From positions 1,669,001 to 1,733,000 of the forward strand of contig NZ_CP084541.1 of NCBI RefSeq assembly GCF_020410765.1: a DNA stretch of 64,000 bases, in the 5' to 3' direction. The notes under the pieces were generated by a model. That model was given only the letters and a program-made list of their open reading frames with translations, was not told the DNA's origin and made no database searches. Both the position numbers and the translations under genes were made by a program. Shown in pieces: positions 58,863-64,000 of the stretch (positions are counted from its first letter, which is position 1; each line of letters begins with the position of its first letter). The DNA comes from Streptomyces marincola. Its GTDB lineage: Bacteria > Actinomycetota > Actinomycetes > Streptomycetales > Streptomycetaceae.

Positions 58863-60176
58863 ATGCGAAGCCTTGACTCCTGGCGAACCCGGCGGACCAG
58901 AACCCTCGCGGGCGCGGCAGCACTCGCGCTGGCCGCGCCCGTGCTCGCTGCCTGCGGCAGCGACGGCCCCGGCGGCGCGGGCGGCGACGCCCTGGAGGTG
59001 TGGGTCTACCAGGACGGCGCGACCGTGATCCAGGAAGATCTCGTCGAACGGTTCAACGAGTCCTCGGACATCGACATCAACCTCACGCAGGTGCCGGGCG
59101 AGAACTACCAGGACCGGATGCGGACCGCGATGGGCAGCTCCAACGCCCCGGACATCTTCTTCAACTGGGGCGGCGGCAGCATCAGCGACTTCGTCGCCGA
59201 GGACATGCTGGTCGACCTCACCGATGTCCTCGCCGACGACGAGGAGTTCCGGGACGCCTTCCTCCCGACGATCCTGGACGCCGGCGCGGTGGACGGCCGT
59301 TACTACGGCATCCCGATGCGGGGCGTCCAGCCCGTCATCCTCTTCTACAACCAGACCCTCTTCGACGAGGCCGGCGTCCAGCCGCCCGAGACCCTGGACG
59401 ACCTCTTCGCCCTGGTCGAGACCTTCCAGGAGCGGGACATCACCCCGTCCGTCCTGGCCGGCGCGGACCCGTGGACCGAACTGATGTGGATCGAGTACCT
59501 CCTGGACCGCCAGGGCAGCTCCGCGATCTTCGACCGCATCCGCAACGGCGACTCCAGCGCGTGGGGCGAGCCCGCCGTCCTCGAAGCGCTTGAGACCACG
59601 GTCGAACTCGTCGACGCCGGCGCGTTCGGCAACGACTTCCGCTCGGTCGGCTACACCACGGACGGCGCCTCCACCTTCTTCGCCCAAGGCGAGGCCGCCA
59701 TGCACCTGATGGGCAGCTGGGAGTACGGCAACCAGCTGACCAACCAGCCCGAGTTCGCCGAGAACGACCTCGCGTGGGCCGCGTTCCCGACCATCGAGGG
59801 CGGCTCCGGCGACCCCTCGGCCGTCGTCGGCAACCCCACCAACTACTGGTCGGTCAACTCCAACGTCGAGGGCGAACGGCTCGACGCGGCCATCGAGTTC
59901 CTGAAGATGAACGGGACCGAGGAGTACGCCCAGGCCCTCATCGACAACGGCGACATCCCGGCCACGACCAACGCGGAGGACCTGATCGCCTCCAGTCCCA
60001 ACCCGGAGTACGCCGCCTTCCAGTGGGACCTGATCAGCAACGCGTCCTCCTTCACGCTCTCCTGGGACCAGGCGCTGCCGGCGGCCCAGGCCGCGCCGCT
60101 CATCGACGCCATCGAGCAGCTGTTCAGCGGGCAGCTCAGCCCCCAGGAATTCGTCGAGACCGCACAGGCCCTGTAG
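58863..60176 (+). CDS. bxlE: Xylobiose ABC transporter substrate-binding lipoprotein
   Basis: Solute-binding lipoprotein (437 aa) with lipobox LAAPVLAACGSD (Cys at about residue 31) and a mature SBP domain that begins LEVWVYQDGATVIQEDLVERFNESS. MRTAMGSSNAPDIFFNWGGG, YYGIPMRGVQPVILFYNQTLFDEAG and FFAQGEAAMHLMGSWEYGNQ are typical of the sugar-binding cluster for beta-1,4-xylo-oligosaccharides. It captures xylobiose outside the membrane for the BxlFG permease. No ATPase gene is present in the operon; the shared MsiK ATPase of Streptomyces is probably used. Confidence 0.92.
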   Translation: MRSLDSWRTRRTRTLAGAAALALAAPVLAACGSDGPGGAGGDALEVWVYQDGATVIQEDLVERFNESSDIDINLTQVPGENYQDRMRTAMGSSNAPDIFFNWGGGSISDFVAEDMLVDLTDVLADDEEFRDAFLPTILDAGAVDGRYYGIPMRGVQPVILFYNQTLFDEAGVQPPETLDDLFALVETFQERDITPSVLAGADPWTELMWIEYLLDRQGSSAIFDRIRNGDSSAWGEPAVLEALETTVELVDAGAFGNDFRSVGYTTDGASTFFAQGEAAMHLMGSWEYGNQLTNQPEFAENDLAWAAFPTIEGGSGDPSAVVGNPTNYWSVNSNVEGERLDAAIEFLKMNGTEEYAQALIDNGDIPATTNAEDLIASSPNPEYAAFQWDLISNASSFTLSWDQALPAAQAAPLIDAIEQLFSGQLSPQEFVETAQAL

Positions 60177-60182
60177 GTCGAC

Positions 60183-61088
60183 GTGAACCGCGAGAAACAC
60201 CCGAGCGCGCCGCGCACCGGTCGCCCAGGCATTGCCTGGGCGATCCCGGGCGCCCTCTTCTTCCTCTTCTTCGCCGGCGCCCCGATGGCCATCGTCGGTT
60301 ACCTGTCCTTCACCGACTGGAACGGCCTGAGCGACCCGGTCTGGAGCGGCCTCGACAACTGGTCGCGGCTGTGGCAGGACGACGGCATGCGCAACGCCGT
60401 GTGGCTGAGCCTGCTCCTGACCGCCCTCACCTGGCTGACGCAGACCCCGATCGTGCTGCTGCTCGGCGTCTGGGCGGCCGGCCGGCAGCGCAACCGCGCG
60501 GTGCTGTCCGCCATCTTCTTCGTGCCGCTGCTGGCCTCGTCCGTGGCGCTCGCCCTGCTGTGGCGCACCATCTTCGACCCGAACTTCGGCCTCGCGCCCG
60601 ACATCGCCGACTTCCTCGGCCTGGAGAGCGCCGACCTGCTCGGTTCGGAACGCGGGGCCTTCGCGGCGATCCTGTTCGTCACCGGCTGGCAGTTCGTGCC
60701 GTTCCACATGCTGATCTACCAGGGCGGCGCGCGGCAGATCCCGCGTTCGTTCTACGACGCCGCCTCCATCGACGGAGCCGGCACCGTGCGGCAGTTCTTC
60801 CACATCACGCTGCCCCAACTGCGCAACACCATCGTCACCTCCACCGTGCTGATGGTGGTCGGAGCGCTCACCTACTTCGACACCGTGCTCATCCTGACCC
60901 GCGGCGGGCCGGGGGACGCCACCGCGATCGTTCCCTACCTGATGTACGACACCGGGTTCAAGGCGTTCGACCTCGGCTACGCGAGCGCCGTCGCCACCGC
61001 CCTCGTCGTGGTCGCCACCGCCGCGTCCCTGCTGCTGGTGCGGCTGACCGGGTTCACCAGGATGCGCAGCACCCGGGAGGGCTTGTGA
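60183..61088 (+). CDS. bxlF: Xylobiose ABC transporter permease
   Basis: First permease (301 aa, GTG start 6 bp after the bxlE stop), with six predicted membrane helices and a MalF-type fold. It has GIAWAIPGALFFLFFAGAPMAIVGYLSFTDWNG at the N terminus and the EAA loop YDAASIDGAGTVRQFFHITLPQLRN, which contacts the ATPase. GGPGDATAIVPYLMYDTGFKAFDLGYASAVAT is a family signature. Its stop overlaps the next gene's GTG as GTGA. Confidence 0.93.
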   Translation: MNREKHPSAPRTGRPGIAWAIPGALFFLFFAGAPMAIVGYLSFTDWNGLSDPVWSGLDNWSRLWQDDGMRNAVWLSLLLTALTWLTQTPIVLLLGVWAAGRQRNRAVLSAIFFVPLLASSVALALLWRTIFDPNFGLAPDIADFLGLESADLLGSERGAFAAILFVTGWQFVPFHMLIYQGGARQIPRSFYDAASIDGAGTVRQFFHITLPQLRNTIVTSTVLMVVGALTYFDTVLILTRGGPGDATAIVPYLMYDTGFKAFDLGYASAVATALVVVATAASLLLVRLTGFTRMRSTREGL

Positions 61089-61984
61089 ACCGGACCATCG
61101 ACAAGCGGGCCGGCACCGCGGCGAGCCACGCGCCGCGCGGCACCCGGCCGGCCAGGAAGCCGTTCCGCCTGCCCCGCGCCAACTACGCGGGCGGGCTCGG
61201 GGCCGCCGTGTGGCTGGTCATCGTCATCGTCCCGCTGTACATCCTGGTCGCCTCGACCCTCCAGACGCGGCAGTCCTACCTGGACAACGGGCCCCTGTCG
61301 CTGCCGAGCGAGCCGACGTTCGACGCCTACCGCACGGTGCTCGAAGGGGACTTCCCGCGCTACCTGCTGAACACGCTGATCGTGACCGCGGCCTGCGCGG
61401 CCATCGCCATCACGCTCGCGGTGACCGTCAGCTACAGCATCGTGCGGACCAGGTCGCGCATGTCGCGCCGGATCTTCCAGCTCTTCCTGCTCGGCCTGGC
61501 GATCCCGTCCCAGGCGGTGATCATCCCCGTCTACCTGATCATCACCGAACTCCAGCTGTACGACACGCTGCTGGCGATCATCCTGCCGACCGCCGCGTTC
61601 TCCCTGCCGGTGAGCGTGCTCATCCTGGTCGGCACGATGCGTGACATCGACGAGGAACTGTACGAGTCGATGGCTCTCGACGGCGCGAGCCAGACCCGCA
61701 TCCTGCTCCAGCTCGTGGTGCCGGTCTCGCGGGCCGGCATCTCCACGGTCGGGGTGTTCTCCGCCCTGGGCGCGTGGAACGGCTTCCTCTTCCCCCTGAT
61801 CCTCACCCAGTCACCGGAGACGCGGGTGCTCACCCTCGGCCTCTACGACTTCGTCGGAGAGTTCCGCGTCGACATCCCCGCGCTGCTCGCGGCCGTGGTG
61901 CTGTCGATCGTGCCGATCTTCACCGCCTACCTCTTCGCCCGCCGTCAGCTGATCAACGGTTTGATGGGCGTCGGCGGCCGGTAG
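61085..61984 (+). CDS. bxlG: Xylobiose ABC transporter permease
   Basis: Second permease (299 aa), MalG-type, starting at a GTG in a GTGA overlap. Membrane helices begin with AAVWLVIVIVPLYILVAST; the EAA loop is YESMALDGASQTRILLQLVVPVSRAG. It ends with FARRQLINGLMGVGGR, typical of sugar permeases, in which this part faces the cytoplasm. With BxlF it forms the channel for xylobiose. The gene is followed, 28 bp on, by the GH3 gene with a clear AAGGAG site. Confidence 0.93.
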   Translation: MNRTIDKRAGTAASHAPRGTRPARKPFRLPRANYAGGLGAAVWLVIVIVPLYILVASTLQTRQSYLDNGPLSLPSEPTFDAYRTVLEGDFPRYLLNTLIVTAACAAIAITLAVTVSYSIVRTRSRMSRRIFQLFLLGLAIPSQAVIIPVYLIITELQLYDTLLAIILPTAAFSLPVSVLILVGTMRDIDEELYESMALDGASQTRILLQLVVPVSRAGISTVGVFSALGAWNGFLFPLILTQSPETRVLTLGLYDFVGEFRVDIPALLAAVVLSIVPIFTAYLFARRQLINGLMGVGGR

Positions 61985-62012
61985 CACCGCTGCCACCCGG
62001 ACAAGGAGCCCC

Positions 62013-64000
62013 ATGCACAACCCCTGGCAGGACACGACACTCCCGGCCGAGACCCGCGCCGCGGAACTGCTGTCCCGGATGACTCTTGAGGAAAAGCTCG
62101 CCCAGCTGGTCGGCATCTGGCCGGGCTCGGACGCCGGCGAGGACGACGACGCGGACGTCGCCCCCATGCAGTCCCAGATCAACTCGACCGCCCCCGACCT
62201 GGAGACCCTGCTCGCCGACGGGCTCGGCCAGCTGACCCGGCCCTTCGGCACCGCGCCGGTCGATCCGACCGAGCGGGCCAGGTCCCTGGCCGACGAGCAG
62301 CGCCGGATCGCGGGCGCCAACCGCTTCTCCATCCCGGCCCAGGTCCACGAGGAGTGCCTCACCGGGTTCGCCGCCTGGCAGGCCGCCGTCATCCCGACTC
62401 CGCTGGCCTGGGGCGCCACCTTCGACCCCGGTCTGGTGGAACGGGCCGCCCGGCTGATCGGCGACTCGATGCGCTCCGCCGGCATCCACCAGGGGCTGGC
62501 CCCCGTGCTCGACGTGCTGCGCGACCCGCGCTGGGGGCGCACCGAGGAGACGATCGGCGAGGACCCCTACCTCGTCGGCACCATCGGCACCGGCTACGTG
62601 CGCGGCCTTGAGGCGGCCGGCATCGTCGCCACCCTCAAGCACTTCGCAGGGCACGCCGCCTCGCGCGGTGCCCGCAACCACGCCCCGGTGTCCATCGGCC
62701 CGCGCGAGCTGGCCGACGTCGCGCTGCTCCCGTTCGAGATGGCGTTGCGCGAGGGCGGCGCGCGTTCGGTGATGAGCGCCTACCACGACCTCGACGGGGT
62801 GCCGGCGAGCGCCGACGCGTGGCTGCTGACCACCCTGCTGCGCGAGGAATGGGGCTTCACCGGCACGGTCGTCTCCGACTACTTCGCCGTGTCGTTCCTC
62901 GAACTCACCCACCAGGTGGCCGGCTCCCCCGGCGAGGCCGCGGGCCTCGCGCTCGCCGCGGGCATCGACGTCGAACTGCCCGCGCAGCGCTGCTACGGCC
63001 GGCCGCTGCTGAAGGCCGTGCAGTCGGGCGAGGTCGCCGAAGAGCTCGTCGACCGCGCCGTGCTGCGCGTCCTGGCCCAGAAGGCCGAACTCGGCCTGCT
63101 CGACCCGGACTGGTCGCCCGAGCCGGCCGCGCTGGCCGACGGCGCCACCGTCGACCTGGACCCGCCCGCGATGCGGGAGGTCGCCAGGCAGCTGGCCGAG
63201 GAGTCCGTGGTGCTGCTCGCCAACCGCGACGGCACCCTGCCGCTCGCCGGAACCGGCAGGATCGCCGTCGCCGGGCCGCTCGCCGACGACGTCGCGCCGC
63301 TGCTCGGCTGCTACACCTTCCCCCGGCACGTCGGGGTGCGGCACGCGGACCTGCCCGTCGGCATCGAGCTGGCCAGCGCCTTCGCCGCACTGCGCGCCGA
63401 ACTGCCCGGGGCCGAGGTCACACTGGCCGAGAACGCGGCGGACACCGAGGGCGCGGACGTGGTCGTCATGGTGGCGGGCGACAGGTCGGGCCTGTTCGGC
63501 CGCGGCACCTCGGGCGAGGGCTGCGACGCGCTCGACCTCGACCTGCCCGACGGCCAGGGCGCGCTGCTCGACGAGCTGCTCGACACCGGCCTGCCCGTGG
63601 TGCTCGTGCTGCTGACCGGCCGGCCCTACGCGCTCGGCCGCTGGGCCGACCGGCTGGCCGGCTGCGTCCAGGCGTTCTTCCCCGGCGAGGAGGGCGGCGG
63701 CGCGGTCGCCGGCGTGCTGTCGGGCCGCATCAACCCCTCGGGCCGGCTGCCGGTCGGCGTGCCCCGCCACGCCGGCGGCCAGCCGGCGCCCTACCTCGCG
63801 CCGCCGCTCGGCCGGGCCGGCGAGGCGAGCAGCGTCGACCCGACGCCGCTGCACCCGTTCGGCCACGGCCTGTCGTACACCTCGTTCGCGTGGGACGGCG
63901 CGGCGGCCGACGCGAGCACCCTGGACACCGACGGGGCCACCACCGTGCGCCTGCGCGTGACCAACACCGGCGACCGGGCCGGCACCGAGGTGGTGCAGCT
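62013..64000 (+). CDS. bxlA: GH3 beta-xylosidase (3' end outside window)
   Basis: Intracellular GH3 enzyme, cut by the right edge after 662 codons; no signal peptide, so it acts on imported xylobiose. The N-terminal TIM-barrel domain shows LLSRMTLEEKLAQLVG, GLAPVLDVLRDPRWGRTEE, LKHFAGHAASRGARNHAPV and the nucleophile Asp289 in TGTVVSDYFAVSFLE. The alpha/beta sandwich domain follows (VVLLANRDGTLPLAGTG, GEEGGGAVAGVLSGRINPSGRLPVG), then YPFGHG-type LHPFGHGLSYTSF and the beginning of the fibronectin-like domain. AAGGAG precedes the ATG. It completes the bxl operon. Confidence 0.93.
   Translation, partial: MHNPWQDTTLPAETRAAELLSRMTLEEKLAQLVGIWPGSDAGEDDDADVAPMQSQINSTAPDLETLLADGLGQLTRPFGTAPVDPTERARSLADEQRRIAGANRFSIPAQVHEECLTGFAAWQAAVIPTPLAWGATFDPGLVERAARLIGDSMRSAGIHQGLAPVLDVLRDPRWGRTEETIGEDPYLVGTIGTGYVRGLEAAGIVATLKHFAGHAASRGARNHAPVSIGPRELADVALLPFEMALREGGARSVMSAYHDLDGVPASADAWLLTTLLREEWGFTGTVVSDYFAVSFLELTHQVAGSPGEAAGLALAAGIDVELPAQRCYGRPLLKAVQSGEVAEELVDRAVLRVLAQKAELGLLDPDWSPEPAALADGATVDLDPPAMREVARQLAEESVVLLANRDGTLPLAGTGRIAVAGPLADDVAPLLGCYTFPRHVGVRHADLPVGIELASAFAALRAELPGAEVTLAENAADTEGADVVVMVAGDRSGLFGRGTSGEGCDALDLDLPDGQGALLDELLDTGLPVVLVLLTGRPYALGRWADRLAGCVQAFFPGEEGGGAVAGVLSGRINPSGRLPVGVPRHAGGQPAPYLAPPLGRAGEASSVDPTPLHPFGHGLSYTSFAWDGAAADASTLDTDGATTVRLRVTNTGDRAGTEVVQ

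Overview
The window is very GC-rich chromosomal DNA with strong third-position G/C bias, GTG starts and ATGA/GTGA gene overlaps, and gene families typical of Streptomyces or a close relative (HrdA-type sigma factor, TipA-like MerR regulator, deazaflavin-dependent oxidoreductase, GlnR-type boxes, bxl xylobiose system). From memory, S. coelicolor carries hrdA, dnaG, nasA and nirBD in the same order around SCO2465-SCO2488, so the central part looks like conserved core chromosome. I saw no tRNA, rRNA, CRISPR array or intact insertion sequence.

Layout. 1-9.6 kb: the end of a sugar-binding lipoprotein gene, then a tightly coupled operon of four different ADP-ribosylglycohydrolase-fold proteins, a ribokinase, a class III CoA-transferase and a CitE-like lyase. 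9.6-12 kb: a repeat-rich, apparently decayed stretch with an oxidoreductase lacking its Rossmann domain, a secreted alpha/beta hydrolase, a minisatellite and a histidine kinase with no response regulator beside it. 13.3-17.2 kb: a TrkA-C protein plus CPA2 antiporter pair and a xylulokinase-type kinase. 17.2-24.2 kb: hrdA, dnaG, an acetyltransferase, a monooxygenase, a ferredoxin-reductase-like enzyme and dgt. 24.4-27.1 kb: an antibiotic-inactivation module (macrolide glycosyltransferase, Vat-like acetyltransferase, divergent TetR). 27.4-39.6 kb: nitrate/nitrite assimilation (sirohydrochlorin chelatase, nasA, FAD subunit, nirB, nirD) with candidate GlnR boxes before both nas and nir. Interspersed are a cupin, a PAP2-lipid kinase fusion, an AraC regulator, an NmrA-like protein and AAC(2').

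39.7-50.7 kb: universal stress protein, Old Yellow Enzyme homologue with twin operators, GH65 phosphorylase with beta-phosphoglucomutase, an alpha/beta hydrolase, a second-type enolase with divergent MarR, a TipA-like MerR regulator and an XRE-flavin-domain regulator. 50.8-56.1 kb: GNAT protein, an orphan Rhs/YD-repeat protein without a toxin tip, a frameshifted deazaflavin oxidoreductase and its divergent TetR. 56.2-64 kb: a xylan-utilisation locus: secreted GH10 xylanase with CBM2, LacI repressor, xylobiose ABC importer and GH3 beta-xylosidase (cut by the right edge), with promoters and shared TTCCGGAA operators visible.

The best candidate for an undescribed system is the 1.4-9.6 kb operon. 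Its gene content suggests import of a ribosylated compound, hydrolysis of the N- or O-ribosyl bond by specialised ARH paralogues (one with a damaged metal site), phosphorylation of ribose, and CoA activation and cleavage of the released acid. This is inference from gene content only.
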